From assembly GCA_964548175.1 (NCBI GenBank), contig CAZJQS010000018.1, forward strand, positions 1-64,000: a stretch of 64,000 bases of DNA, written 5' to 3'. Each line of letters opens with the position of its first letter. Position 1 is the stretch's first letter. Shown here piece by piece: positions 11,480 through 21,037 of the stretch. The notes under the pieces are model-generated. The model did no database searches. It was not told the DNA's origin and worked only from the letters and a program-made list of their open reading frames with translations. The translations under genes were made by a program, and so were the position numbers. The stretch is from JANQPA01 sp964548175 (lineage in GTDB: Bacteria > Bacteroidota > Bacteroidia > Chitinophagales > Saprospiraceae).

Positions 11480-12559
11480 ATGAACAAGCTACTTTTTACT
11501 TCCATAATCGGAACCGGTTCTTTTTTACCGGAGCTAAGAGTTACCAACGAATATTTCCTGAAGAATGAGTTTTTGTATCCTACTGGCCAGGAGCAAAACA
11601 AGACGACTGAGCAGATCATCAATAAGTTTGAGGAGATCACCGGTATTCAGGAACGCCCTTATTCAGAGGACCTGAACAATTCGGATCTTTCGCTCATCGC
11701 TGCTGAAAGGGCGATTGAGGATGCGGGTATTGACCGCGAAACGCTGGATTATATCATTCTGGCGCATAATTTTGGGAATGTCAACACCAGGGACAATTAT
11801 TACGACCTGGTTCCTAATCTGGCCTCCCGGGTAAAGGGCGGACTGGGCATTAAGAATCCGGCTTGCATTGCTTATGATATCCTTTTTGGCTGCCCGGGCT
11901 GGCTGCAGGCTATGATCCAGGCTGACGCTTTCATCAAGACAGGTATGGCCAGAAGGGTTTTAGTGATCGGGGCGGATACCGTCGCTAAGGTAGTAGAGCC
12001 TCATGATATTGACAGCATGCTCTTTTCAGACGGCGCCGGGGCGGTGGTTCTGGAAGGCCGGGAGTCAGGAAGTCCTGCCGGTATTTTAGCACATAAAGCC
12101 ATTTCCATCTGCGGGGAAGAGTTGGAGTATTTAAAAATGGGGCCTTCCTACAACAAAGCATACCAACGTACCGGTTGTTTCTTGAAAATGGATGGTAGAA
12201 AAGTATTCCGCTTTGCCAACGAACACATGCCCAGGCTGATCTCGGAATGTCTGAAAGAGAACGGACTGGAATTAAAAGATGTTAAGTATTTTCTTTTCCA
12301 TCAGGCCAATGAAAAAATGCTTAAACTGATCGTGGAAAAACTCCTGGCCCTGTGGGGAAACCCCGATGAGGCCGATTTCAATATCCCTTTTAATATCCAC
12401 AAAACAGGGAACAACTCTGTTGCGACCATACCCGTGCTTCTGGATGATTTATTGCACAGTAGAATGCCTGATTTCCAGCCTCCCCAGCCAGGAGCTCTGT
12501 TGGTATTTGCTTCGGTGGGCGCAGGGATGCACGTTAATTGTGTGGTTTACAAATACTGA
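11480..12559 (+). CDS. 3-oxoacyl-ACP synthase III (KAS III/FabH-like)
   Basis: A 359-residue thiolase-fold condensing enzyme. The Cys-His-Asn triad is visible: Cys138 in LFGCPGW, His in FLFHQAN and Asn in HKTGNNSVATIP. The FGCPGW context and the slightly long length are those of KAS III homologues that may start fatty-acid or special acyl synthesis; no other fab genes are adjacent, so its pathway is open. The start ATG at 11480 follows an AT-rich leader without a Shine-Dalgarno sequence, usual for this phylum. It converges on the SUF operon with six bases between stop codons. Confidence 0.85.
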   Translation: MNKLLFTSIIGTGSFLPELRVTNEYFLKNEFLYPTGQEQNKTTEQIINKFEEITGIQERPYSEDLNNSDLSLIAAERAIEDAGIDRETLDYIILAHNFGNVNTRDNYYDLVPNLASRVKGGLGIKNPACIAYDILFGCPGWLQAMIQADAFIKTGMARRVLVIGADTVAKVVEPHDIDSMLFSDGAGAVVLEGRESGSPAGILAHKAISICGEELEYLKMGPSYNKAYQRTGCFLKMDGRKVFRFANEHMPRLISECLKENGLELKDVKYFLFHQANEKMLKLIVEKLLALWGNPDEADFNIPFNIHKTGNNSVATIPVLLDDLLHSRMPDFQPPQPGALLVFASVGAGMHVNCVVYKY

Positions 12560-12565
12560 ACCGTA

Positions 12566-12877
12566 TCAAAACATGTCCAGGGCAAACCGGGCTTCCTCAC
12601 TCATCATGCTCTTGTCCCAGGGAGGATCAAAAACCACCCGCATGTCTACATCTTCTACGCCCTCCACTGAGGCTATTTTCTCCTGTACTTCCATTGGGAG
12701 GGATTCGGCAACAGGGCAGGCAGGGGAAGTCAGGGTCATTCTGACGAATACAATGTTGTTTTCGTCAATCCTGATCTCGTAGATCAATCCGAGTTCGTAA
12801 ATGTCTACCGGTATTTCCGGGTCATAAACGGTTTTGATCTGTTCAATGATCTGTGCTTCCAATTGTTGCTTATCCAT
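12566..12877 (-). CDS. sufT: SufT/MIP18-family Fe-S assembly factor (DUF59)
   Basis: A 103-residue protein of the MIP18/PaaD/SufT family. It has the DPEIPVDIYELGLIYEI block and the conserved Cys in LTSPACPVAESLP. SufT-type proteins help maturation of some Fe-S proteins when cluster demand is high. It is the last gene of the suf operon, starting six bases after sufE stops, which fits co-transcription and a role as carrier or client-loading factor. Confidence 0.9.
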   Translation of the reverse strand: MDKQQLEAQIIEQIKTVYDPEIPVDIYELGLIYEIRIDENNIVFVRMTLTSPACPVAESLPMEVQEKIASVEGVEDVDMRVVFDPPWDKSMMSEEARFALDMF

Positions 12878-12883
12878 TTTTTG

Positions 12884-13303
12884 TTATTTTTTGGCATCAA
12901 AGGCCAGCCCGTACATTTTCATTTGTTTGACCATGCTTACCAGGCCGTTAGAGCGAGTCTGGGACAAGTGCTCCTTAAGTCCGATCTTATCGATGAAATA
13001 CAGATCGGCTTTGGCAATTTCTTCTGCTTTTTGTCCGGATAATACCCTGATCAGCAACGCGATGATCCCTTTGGTGATGACGGCGTCGCTATCGGCTGTA
13101 AAGGCGACTTTATCGCCTTCCGGTTCGGCATGCAGCCATACCTTGCTTTGGCATCCTTTGATGATGTGGTCTTCGTTCTTATATTCTTCCTTGATCAGGG
13201 GCAAATTCTTACCCAGATCAATGATGTATTCATATTTTCCCATCCAGTCGCCGAAAAGGGAAAATTCAGAAATGATCTCGTCTTGTATTTTGTTGATATC
13301 CAT
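12884..13303 (-). CDS. sufE: cysteine desulfuration protein SufE
   Basis: A 139-residue SufE. The persulfide-accepting Cys is in IKGCQSKVWLHAE (near residue 51), and the spacing and length match the family. SufE takes sulfur from SufS and hands it to the SufBCD scaffold. It sits 90 bases downstream of sufS and six bases upstream of sufT. Confidence 0.93.
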   Translation of the reverse strand: MDINKIQDEIISEFSLFGDWMGKYEYIIDLGKNLPLIKEEYKNEDHIIKGCQSKVWLHAEPEGDKVAFTADSDAVITKGIIALLIRVLSGQKAEEIAKADLYFIDKIGLKEHLSQTRSNGLVSMVKQMKMYGLAFDAKK

Positions 13304-13393
13304 TACATGCTTTGTTTTAAACGGTTTCGATACCTGTTAGGGTGCGCAAACCGGCGCCATGCTATTGATCTGCCTCATGAAGAGGGAAATGAT

Positions 13394-14638
13394 CTATCTC
13401 AGCATTTCAACAGCCCGCTTAGTTGCCGCTACTAATTTATCAATTTCCTCCTTTGTATTGTATAATGCAAAAGAAGCCCTTACAGTTCCGGGAATACCAT
13501 ACCTGTCCATCAGCGGCTGCGTACAATGGTGGCCGGTGCGAACGGCAATGCCCTGCTTGTCCAATAAGGCGCCCAGGTCATAGGGATGGGTGCCTTCAAC
13601 AAGAAAAGAAATTACACTGGCTTTATTATTTGCCGTGCCGACGATCCTCAGCCCATCGATTTGGCTCAGCTGCCGGGTGCCATATTCGAGGAGGTCTTTT
13701 TCATGCTGTTGAATAGCTTCGTGGCCGATTTCATTCATGTAGTTGATGGCTGCGTGTAAGCCTACTGCACCGGCAATATCCGGAGTACCGGCTTCAAACT
13801 TGAACGGCAGTTCATTGAAGGTCGTTTTTTCAAAGGTGACCGTTTTGATCATTTCACCACCGCCATGATAAGGAGGCATGGCGTCCAGCCATTTCTCTTT
13901 GCCGTATAAAATACCCATCCCTGTGGGGCCGAACATTTTGTGAGCGGAAAAGACATAAAAATCCGCATCCATCGCTTGCACATCAATCTTCTGATGCGGA
14001 ACGGCTTGCGCGCCGTCTATTAGTACCGGAATATTCCTTGCATGGGCTTTGGCGATGATCTCTTCCACCGGATTTATCGTGCCCAAAGTATTGGAGATGT
14101 GTACAACGGCGACGATCCTGGTTCGCTCGCTGAGCAGCTGGTCAAATTCATCCATGAGCAGCTCTCCCTCATTACTTACAGGAATGACTTTTAGTTGAGC
14201 CCCGGTCTGCTCGCAGATCAATTGCCAGGGAACGATATTTGAATGGTGTTCCATGGCGGAGATCAGCACTTCGTCGCCTTCTTTGAGGTATTTGCGCCCG
14301 AAAGAAGAAGCGACCAGGTTAATGCTTTCCGTCGTTCCCCGGGTGAAGATGACTTCTTTTTCCGAACGGGCATTGATGAATACCTGAACGGCTTTACGAG
14401 CTTCTTCAAAAGCATCAGTGGCCTCCTGGCTGAGTTTGTATACCCCACGGTGAACGTTAGCATGCTGATAATGGTAATAATCATCCATGCGTTTGATCAC
14501 AGCCTCCGGCTTCTGGCTGGAGGCTGCGCTGTCCAAAAACACCAGCGGCCGGTCGTTCATGGTACGGGAAAGCAAAGGAAAATCTTCACGTATTTTATCG
14601 ATCGGGAAAATAGAAATCGCTTCTTTTGATTTGTTCAT
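13394..14638 (-). CDS. sufS: cysteine desulfurase SufS
   Basis: A 414-residue PLP enzyme; the ATG at 14638 (MNKSKEAISIFPIDKIREDF) is preferred to a longer frame that adds a non-conserved hydrophobic extension. The PLP lysine is Lys234 in SAHKMFGPTGMG, and the catalytic Cys lies in RTGHHCTQPLM, the group II (SufS) motif. It releases sulfur from cysteine for the SUF scaffold. The 113-base gap to sufD contains an imperfect 12-bp hairpin (14688-14699 with 14704-14715). Confidence 0.94.
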   Translation of the reverse strand: MNKSKEAISIFPIDKIREDFPLLSRTMNDRPLVFLDSAASSQKPEAVIKRMDDYYHYQHANVHRGVYKLSQEATDAFEEARKAVQVFINARSEKEVIFTRGTTESINLVASSFGRKYLKEGDEVLISAMEHHSNIVPWQLICEQTGAQLKVIPVSNEGELLMDEFDQLLSERTRIVAVVHISNTLGTINPVEEIIAKAHARNIPVLIDGAQAVPHQKIDVQAMDADFYVFSAHKMFGPTGMGILYGKEKWLDAMPPYHGGGEMIKTVTFEKTTFNELPFKFEAGTPDIAGAVGLHAAINYMNEIGHEAIQQHEKDLLEYGTRQLSQIDGLRIVGTANNKASVISFLVEGTHPYDLGALLDKQGIAVRTGHHCTQPLMDRYGIPGTVRASFALYNTKEEIDKLVAATKRAVEMLR

Positions 14639-14751
14639 TACGAATGACACTTTAAGGTAAAAAATATGGCTTTCTCCTAAAAGACAAAATACGCACCCCA
14701 GCAGGGGCACGTATTCTGCGATATCAGGCGATATATCAATGAAGATAAAAT

Positions 14752-16092
14752 TTACACTAACTTGTTTTCGATCAGTTGCTGAGCCATTTCTTTGACCCCT
14801 GCCAGTTTGAAAGCATCAACAACTTCAGCGAGAAAAGCCAATTGCAATAAAGAGGAAGCTTTTTCTTTACTCAGCCCCCTTGTTTGCAAATAATACATAG
14901 GCTCTTCATCCAGCTGGCCTATGGTGGCTCCATGGCTGCATTTCACGTCGTCAGCAAATATCTCAAGCTGTGGTTTGGAATCCATTTTTGCAGCATCGGA
15001 CAGCAGCAGGCTGCTGTTTTGCTGAAATGCGTTGGTCTTCTGTGCATCCTGCTGAACCAATACTTTGCCGTTGAACACACCCACTGCTTTGTCGGTCAAA
15101 ATACCTTTGTACAGCTCGTTGCTGTCGCAGTGTGGAATGGCGTGATCGATAAATGTCTGGTTGTCCATGTGCTGATTTTCGTCTGCCAAATAGACGCCAT
15201 ACATGTCGGTATGCGTATTCTGGCCTTTCAGCCAAACGCTCAGGTTATTCCTGACGAGCCTTCCACCCAGATCGATGTTGTAGGAAGAATAAACGCTGTC
15301 TCTTTGCTGGATGACTTCAGTATTGGAAGTCATAAAGCTTTCCTTGTCGATCTGTTGCAGCTTATAATGCCCTACTTGTGCATTCGCGCCCACCAAAAAG
15401 CGATTGGTGATGTTGGCGTAAGTAGGCTCTGTTTGGGGAGCAGCCAGTTCGTGATAAGTTTCGATCACATTAAATTGACTGCTCGTCCCACCTACGATCA
15501 GGTGCTGCGGATGATACATTTGAGCCGAACCATGCTGGCTTTGCAAGTAAAGAAAATGAATGGGTCGCTCCAGCATTACGTTGGCAGGAATGTGAAGGAA
15601 GAACCCGTCTCTGGCGAAAGAAGTATTCAAGGTCACCAGGGTGCGGCCGGCGTCGGTATGCCAGGTTTTGAGCTGTTCCTGCACCAGCGCTTGAAAGTTT
15701 TCATCTTCCAGGGCCGAGGCTATGCTCATCAGGCTGACATTTTCGGGCAAGCCCTCGATATCGGACAAGGTGGTATTGAAATGTCCGTTAACGAAAACCA
15801 GCGTGTAGGGGTTATCCTCTTTAAGCAGGAAAGGAGCAATATTTTCTTTTGCGACTTGAACCAGCTCTCCTTCCCTGTATTGAGGGGTAAAAACGCGTGT
15901 CAGGGCGGTATATTTCCAATCTTCATCCCTTCTGGTCGGAAAATTCAGCGTTTGCAGTTGCTTGATGGCCTCTTTTCGTATGCCAAATAAGGGATGATTT
16001 TTATGTCCGTTGAGGTGTTGTTCTGCTGCAGTAAAGAGCTGCTGAAAATGCTGCTTAACTGATTCGAACGTATCTTGAGTAACGGTTGCCAT
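14752..16092 (-). CDS. sufD: Fe-S assembly scaffold subunit SufD
   Basis: A 446-residue SufD with the family's β-helix core and C-terminal block (VKCSHGATIGQLDEEPMYYLQTRGLSKEKA), including the Cys-His pair that faces SufB. It forms the SufBC2D scaffold with its neighbours and supports iron entry. It starts 43 bases after sufC stops, in conserved BCDS order. Confidence 0.94.
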   Translation of the reverse strand: MATVTQDTFESVKQHFQQLFTAAEQHLNGHKNHPLFGIRKEAIKQLQTLNFPTRRDEDWKYTALTRVFTPQYREGELVQVAKENIAPFLLKEDNPYTLVFVNGHFNTTLSDIEGLPENVSLMSIASALEDENFQALVQEQLKTWHTDAGRTLVTLNTSFARDGFFLHIPANVMLERPIHFLYLQSQHGSAQMYHPQHLIVGGTSSQFNVIETYHELAAPQTEPTYANITNRFLVGANAQVGHYKLQQIDKESFMTSNTEVIQQRDSVYSSYNIDLGGRLVRNNLSVWLKGQNTHTDMYGVYLADENQHMDNQTFIDHAIPHCDSNELYKGILTDKAVGVFNGKVLVQQDAQKTNAFQQNSSLLLSDAAKMDSKPQLEIFADDVKCSHGATIGQLDEEPMYYLQTRGLSKEKASSLLQLAFLAEVVDAFKLAGVKEMAQQLIENKLV

Positions 16093-16135
16093 AGTTGTTT
16101 TTTAGTTTTTGAAAATGGCTCTGTAAAAGGGTTTT

Positions 16136-16894
16136 TTAGGCGATGCTGGCCGCTTCTTCCTTGATCCAGTCGTAACCTTCTTCTTCCAGCTTAAGAGCAA
16201 GGTTTTTGTCACCCGATTTCACTATTCGGCCCTGGAAAAGAATGTGCACATAGTCAGGCACGATGTAATTCAGCAATCGCTGATAGTGGGTTACGATGAT
16301 GAAAGAACGCTCTGGAGACCTCAATTTGTTAACGGCATCCGCGACGACTCTGAGTGCGTCGATATCCAGGCCGGAGTCTGTTTCGTCAAGGATGGCCAGT
16401 TTGGGTTCCAAGACAGCCATTTGGAGCATTTCGTTACGTTTTTTCTCACCGCCGGAGAAGCCGTCGTTCAGGGAACGGTGGAGTAGTTTTTCATCCATTC
16501 CCACGAGTTGTACTTTTTCTTTCAGCAGCTTCAGCATTTGAAGAGCATTGAGTTCTTCTTCTCCTTTTGCCTTGCGGATCGCGTTAATGGTTGTTTTTAA
16601 GAAATTGGCGTTGGTAACGCCAGGAATTTCCACAGGATATTGAAAGGCAAGAAAGATGCCCTTATGAGCGCGCTCGTCCACTTCCAGTTCTAAAAGGTCC
16701 TCTCCATCGTAGTTGATTTCTCCGTCAGTGACTTCAAAAGCTTCGCGGCCTGCCAGTACGTGCGCCAGGGTGCTTTTTCCTGAGCCGTTGGGCCCCATGA
16801 TGGCATGCACTTCACCGGGTTTGACTTCAAGGTTGATCCCTTTCAGGATTTCTTTATCTTCAACAGAGACTTTAAGATTCTTTATTTTTAGCAT
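16136..16894 (-). CDS. sufC: SufC ATPase of the SUF scaffold
   Basis: A 252-residue ABC-type ATPase without membrane domain. Walker A is GPNGSGKSTL, the signature region is FSGGEKKRNEML (SufC form) and Walker B is LAILDETDSGLD. It powers conformational change in SufBC2D. It lies 68 bases from sufB and 43 from sufD. Confidence 0.95.
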   Translation of the reverse strand: MLKIKNLKVSVEDKEILKGINLEVKPGEVHAIMGPNGSGKSTLAHVLAGREAFEVTDGEINYDGEDLLELEVDERAHKGIFLAFQYPVEIPGVTNANFLKTTINAIRKAKGEEELNALQMLKLLKEKVQLVGMDEKLLHRSLNDGFSGGEKKRNEMLQMAVLEPKLAILDETDSGLDIDALRVVADAVNKLRSPERSFIIVTHYQRLLNYIVPDYVHILFQGRIVKSGDKNLALKLEEEGYDWIKEEAASIA

Positions 16895-16962
16895 TAGATT
16901 TTGATTTTAGCGTGCTATCTGTATGGTAAAAAAGATAAATTGTTCGATTTTGACCGGCAGGT

Positions 16963-18408
16963 TTATCCTACGCTTCCTTCCAGGCTGATAGCCAGTAGTT
17001 TTTGAGCTTCAACGGCAAATTCCATGGGCAGTTCATTGATCACTTCTTTCACAAAGCCGTTAACGATCATGCTGATGGCGTCTTCTTCGCTCAATCCTCT
17101 TTGCTGGCAATAATACAGCTGGTCTTCTCCGATTTTTGAAGTGGTGGCTTCATGTTCTACCTGAGCGCTGTTGTTTTCCACTTCCAGGTATGGGAAAGTA
17201 TGGGCGCCGCAGCGATCTCCCATCAGCATGGAGTCGCATTGTGAAAAATTGCGGGCATTTTCTGCTTTCTTGGCGATCTTTACCAGCCCTCGATAGGAGT
17301 TGTCGCTCCTGCCTGCGGATATGCCTTTTGATATAATGGTGCTGCTGGTATTCTTGCCCAGGTGGATCATTTTGGTGCCGGTATCGGCCTGCTGTTTGTT
17401 ATTGGTTACGGCAACAGAGTAGAACTCGCCGATGGAGTTATCGCCGAGAAGTACGCAGCTGGGATATTTCCAGGTAATGGCAGAGCCTGTTTCCACCTGG
17501 GTCCAGGAAATTTTTGAATTTTTCCCTTTACAAATACCGCGCTTGGTCACAAAGTTGTAAATGCCGCCTTTGCCGTCCTTATCGCCAGGATACCAGTTTT
17601 GTACGGTAGAATATTTGATCTGCGCATTGTCGAGCGCGATCAGCTCAACAACGGCGGCGTGCAATTGGTTTTCATCCCGCTGAGGAGCCGTACATCCTTC
17701 CAGGTAGCTGACGTAGCTGCTGTCTTCAGCGATAACAAGCGTACGCTCAAACTGGCCGGTATTAGCCGCGTTGATACGGAAATAAGTAGACAACTCCATT
17801 GGACATCTTACGCCCTTTGGAATATAACAGAAAGAACCGTCGCTAAATACTGCTGAATTGAGCGCCGCAAAATAATTGTCGTTATAGGGGACAACAGTGC
17901 CAAGATATTTTTTTACCAGTTCAGGATGCTCCTGTACCGCTTCGCTGAAAGAGCAAAAGATAATGCCAAGCTCAGCAAGCTTTTCCTTGAAAGTCGTTTT
18001 TACCGAAACACTGTCCAGTACAGCATCAACCGCAACTCCCGCCAGCACTTTCTGTTCTTCCAGCGGAATACCAAGACGCTCGAATGTACGGATCAGTTCA
18101 GGATCGGCTTCATCCAGACTGTTCAGTGTCTTTTTCTTTTTTGGGGCGGCATAGTAGATAATGTCCTGATAATCAATAGGAGGATATTCTACGTTCGGCC
18201 AGCGGGGCTCTTTCATGGTTAGCCAGTTGCGATAAGCCTTTAAACGGAAATCCAGCATAAACTCCGGTTCGTTCTTCTTTGCAGAAATCGCTCTGATCAC
18301 CTCTTCATTCAACCCTTTTGGAAGGGTGTCCATTTCTATATCGCTCGTGAAACCATACTTGTATTCACTTTGGGTATGGGCTTCTAAAGTCTTCATTGAA
18401 TCGCTCAT
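16963..18408 (-). CDS. sufB: Fe-S assembly scaffold subunit SufB
   Basis: A 481-residue SufB. Conserved segments include YNDNYFAALNSAVFSDGSF, the core Cys in YLEGCTAPQRDENQLHAAV, and QCDSMLMGDRCGAHTFPYLEVENNSA near the end. It is the first gene of a six-gene suf operon (BCDS-E-T) reading leftward to 12566. No IscR- or SufR-type regulator is encoded in the cluster, so iron/oxidative control, if any, is by an unlinked factor. Confidence 0.95.
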   Translation of the reverse strand: MSDSMKTLEAHTQSEYKYGFTSDIEMDTLPKGLNEEVIRAISAKKNEPEFMLDFRLKAYRNWLTMKEPRWPNVEYPPIDYQDIIYYAAPKKKKTLNSLDEADPELIRTFERLGIPLEEQKVLAGVAVDAVLDSVSVKTTFKEKLAELGIIFCSFSEAVQEHPELVKKYLGTVVPYNDNYFAALNSAVFSDGSFCYIPKGVRCPMELSTYFRINAANTGQFERTLVIAEDSSYVSYLEGCTAPQRDENQLHAAVVELIALDNAQIKYSTVQNWYPGDKDGKGGIYNFVTKRGICKGKNSKISWTQVETGSAITWKYPSCVLLGDNSIGEFYSVAVTNNKQQADTGTKMIHLGKNTSSTIISKGISAGRSDNSYRGLVKIAKKAENARNFSQCDSMLMGDRCGAHTFPYLEVENNSAQVEHEATTSKIGEDQLYYCQQRGLSEEDAISMIVNGFVKEVINELPMEFAVEAQKLLAISLEGSVG

Positions 18409-18812
18409 GATCGAATAATTTTTTTCGCTCTATTATTTTTATAAAGACTGATTCTAAATAGTTGTACAAAGCTATACAAAAAACTACTAAAAATGTTTAC
18501 CTGAGTTACCTAATTTTAGGTATAGCTGAAATAAATTTTTTATTAGAAAAAAATCCTAATTTTCGAATGGAAAACACCCCCATTTTTTAAAAGTTCGTAA
18601 AACTAAGGCAATTTTCTAAGCTTTTTGCGGCGGGTCCCAACAAAAACGGCAAAGCATCGTATGATTAGAGGGTAATGTTACTTCCGGCAGCGTATAACGT
18701 CGAAAAAGGAGTACTGGCATGGGTAGGATAAAGGTCGTATCTTACTCAGAGAATTTGTATGCCATCAGAAACCGAATTGATAAATCTGATTTTTTCCATC
18801 ATATTGCTGACT
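18409..18812. other. 404-base divergent intergenic region sufB / LamG gene
   Basis: AT-rich region between divergent genes. Apart from the minus-strand -7 box at 18467-18474 I see no hairpin, repeat or coding frame of substance. The plus-strand promoter of the LamG gene is not obvious; the GC-richer half (18620-18720) probably belongs to its leader. Confidence 0.4.
18467..18474 (-). promoter_or_regulatory. candidate -7 box of the suf operon promoter
   Basis: The minus strand reads TAGCTTTG here, a full match to the Bacteroidota -7 consensus TAnnTTTG, 59 bases upstream of the sufB start codon. No clear TTTG -33 box is found 19-20 bases further upstream, so the call is moderate. Confidence 0.45.
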
Positions 18813-20789
18813 ATGAGAAAAGTAATCCCATTTTTTGCCCTTCTTTTCCTGTTTTCCAATTTTCTTTCCGGCCAGGAGCGATATATTATCTGGCACTCTG
18901 ACCTTCTGGAGTTCACTGCCCCCGATGGGAGTGCTCTTGATGAGGACCTCAGGCCGACCCGGATCGGGCAGTCACATCTCTTAAGCATTGGAGATCCTTC
19001 GGCTGTCCGGCTGCTGAATAGCGGCAAATCTACGGTTCGAACTAAAGTGTTGTCCCTGACGACCAGGCACGAATCGATCTGGCAGGACCTTCCCGCCGGA
19101 ACCGCCATCAACCTCAAAGAGCTTATGAACCAGTTAGAACCCGCGACTCCGACTTCTGAAGACGGCCGCTGGGACCGGGTTACGGCCTTCTTTGCCAAAA
19201 CCATCACTGAGGGCCGTCTGGAAGAAACGGCCGCCCTCAAGTCGCAAATGGAAAGGCGCGCCGCCACCGAGATCGCCGCCACTCAATCTGCGGAGGGCGT
19301 TTCCTTCAAACAGCCTCTTTGGATGGAGTTGGATAGCCCTGAAGACATCGATCTGGGGTGGACATCCCGCTTCCCTATCGTTTCCGTAGCCCTGAAAATG
19401 GTTGGCCGTGCAGAACCCTTGTTCCAGGTGGATAACCTGGGTTATTACCGGCTTCAATATGCCGCATTGAACAAAGAAATAAAGGACCAGATCAAGCGAA
19501 ATGAACGTTATGAACTGCTGGTGACCGTTCGCAGCAATGATGGCCAAAATAAAATGGCCTCCACTCGCTTTTATATTAAAAAATCACTGGACTTTGACGA
19601 TGCTCTGGGTGAAGCATTTGCTCCCGACAACATGCGGTTGAAATGGAGTTCGAGGTATCCCGTTACGGAAGTGATCCTGCGGAATTCCGAAAACCGCGAT
19701 ACGCTTTACTTCACTGATGATCCCGCTATTATCGAGGAGGCGCATAAAATTCCGGGAACTGTTCCCGGTGGTGAGGCTTATCAATTGGCGTATATTGATT
19801 TCGCTGCCGAAGCACAGGCAAGCCTTAACAGAGGGGATTACTATGATCTGATCATCGCCGTCAGTGACGCCAGGGGAGCCAAGAGGGTCTATTCCAAGCG
19901 GTATTACTGCATGAGTACCGAGGAAACCCTGCTGAAAGCCTTAAATGACGATCGCGATTTCTATCGAAAGCTGATGGAATTTGTGGAGTCTACCCCAGAA
20001 AATGAAATAGTCATCTCAGAACCTGCCGACCCGGCGCCCTCCCGATTAAACAAGTCATCAGAGGTAGAGACTGAGAAAGGCTTTAGCGAGGCCAATGAAC
20101 CCGAGACGAAAATGAGCGGTGAAGAGACAGCCGAGGAAAGCCAACCCGAAAATGCTCAGCAGGATGCGGGCCGGCAGGCGCCCGTTTTTTATTATTCTTT
20201 TGATCAACCCCTTATTGCCGACCAAAGCGGCAATAACTTTAACGCTCTGGGCAGCATACTGATCCCGGACCGAAAGGGAGAAGACAATAAGGCTTATCGA
20301 TTTGACGGCCAGCAGGATTTTATCGCCCTGCCACCCAATGAATCTTTCGTCTTCTCCGAACGCAGCCCATTCACCCTAAGCTTCTGGGTGAAGTCCGATG
20401 CGCCGACAGCTACTCTGGGCCAGATCTACCAGCAAAAAGGGGGAGAGGGTTCGTTCTTCTTGGATGTTAAACTTGAGAATCACAAACTTTCAGTCTGGTG
20501 CTGCGCCAAAGATTTTAGCTGCGAGACCTTATTCGGAAAAGAAATACCTGTCGGTAAATGGAGCCATGTCGCCGTCACCCTTGACGAATCCGCGGTGCTG
20601 AGTCTGTACGTTGACGGCCGGCTGCTGAGATCCCGAAAGATTACTTTAGTCATTACCGATACCGGACAATCCGCCATGTTGTTTGGAAAAGACCAGCAAG
20701 ATCAAAATTTTCTGACAGGTGGTATGGATGAAATCTACCTTTTCAAAAGAGCCCTTACGCCTGACGAAATTGCCGATCTGGCCAAATAA
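18813..20789 (+). CDS. secreted LamG-domain protein
   Basis: A 658-residue protein. ATG 18813 is chosen because it starts the signal peptide (MRKVIPFFALLFLFSNFLSGQ); an in-frame ATG 54 bases earlier adds only a hydrophobic stretch. Residues 150-390 contain two tandem modules of about 110 residues, each with a DDIDLGW/NMRLKWSSRYPV-like start, suggesting duplicated β-sandwich domains. A Glu/Pro-rich linker follows (about 415-465). The C-terminal 190 residues are a LamG/concanavalin-like fold (YYSFDQPLIADQSGNNFNALG ... MDEIYLFKRALTPDEI). It is probably a surface or periplasmic binding protein. Its stop codon lies inside a 58-bp perfect palindrome. Confidence 0.75.
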   Translation: MRKVIPFFALLFLFSNFLSGQERYIIWHSDLLEFTAPDGSALDEDLRPTRIGQSHLLSIGDPSAVRLLNSGKSTVRTKVLSLTTRHESIWQDLPAGTAINLKELMNQLEPATPTSEDGRWDRVTAFFAKTITEGRLEETAALKSQMERRAATEIAATQSAEGVSFKQPLWMELDSPEDIDLGWTSRFPIVSVALKMVGRAEPLFQVDNLGYYRLQYAALNKEIKDQIKRNERYELLVTVRSNDGQNKMASTRFYIKKSLDFDDALGEAFAPDNMRLKWSSRYPVTEVILRNSENRDTLYFTDDPAIIEEAHKIPGTVPGGEAYQLAYIDFAAEAQASLNRGDYYDLIIAVSDARGAKRVYSKRYYCMSTEETLLKALNDDRDFYRKLMEFVESTPENEIVISEPADPAPSRLNKSSEVETEKGFSEANEPETKMSGEETAEESQPENAQQDAGRQAPVFYYSFDQPLIADQSGNNFNALGSILIPDRKGEDNKAYRFDGQQDFIALPPNESFVFSERSPFTLSFWVKSDAPTATLGQIYQQKGGEGSFFLDVKLENHKLSVWCCAKDFSCETLFGKEIPVGKWSHVAVTLDESAVLSLYVDGRLLRSRKITLVITDTGQSAMLFGKDQQDQNFLTGGMDEIYLFKRALTPDEIADLAK

Positions 20790-20839
20790 GACAAAGACAA
20801 ATGGGCGCCGCGGCGCCCATTTGTCTTTGTCTTATTTGG
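20782..20839. terminator. 58-bp perfect palindrome overlapping a stop codon
   Basis: Positions 20782-20810 and 20811-20839 are exact reverse complements: 29-bp arms and no spacer. The LamG gene's TAA (20787-20789) lies in the left arm. The centre is GC-rich (gggcgccgcggcgccc) and the flanks AT-rich, so the transcript folds as a very stable hairpin ending in a T-rich arm. This is best read as a transcription terminator, though perfect palindromes this long are unusual. Confidence 0.6.
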
Positions 20840-20866
20840 TGCTTTGATATAAAAAAAGTAACTTTA
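20835..20866 (+). promoter_or_regulatory. candidate promoter of the lytic transglycosylase gene
   Basis: TTTG at 20835-20838, a 20-base spacer and TAACTTTA at 20859-20866 give seven of eight -7 box matches to TTTG-N19/20-TAnnTTTG. It would give a leader of about 165 bases before the ATG at 21038. The -33 box overlaps the end of the palindrome. Confidence 0.45.
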
Positions 20867-21037
20867 CGTTGAAAGAGAGCCTATCTAATACAATTTACCT
20901 TATTCCACATTTCTGATACTTGAACACCATCATTACATTTTATCCCCATTTCCACTAATACAGCTTTAGAGGCCCGTTTTTAATTGATTAAAAAAATTAT
21001 CCGGTGTTGTTCGCCGGGATAACAAATCATTAATCTC

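Noticed and set aside
14884..15990. Open frame of about 370 codons antisense to sufD
   Set aside because: It is a mirror of sufD, without any family resemblance, ribosome site or promoter.
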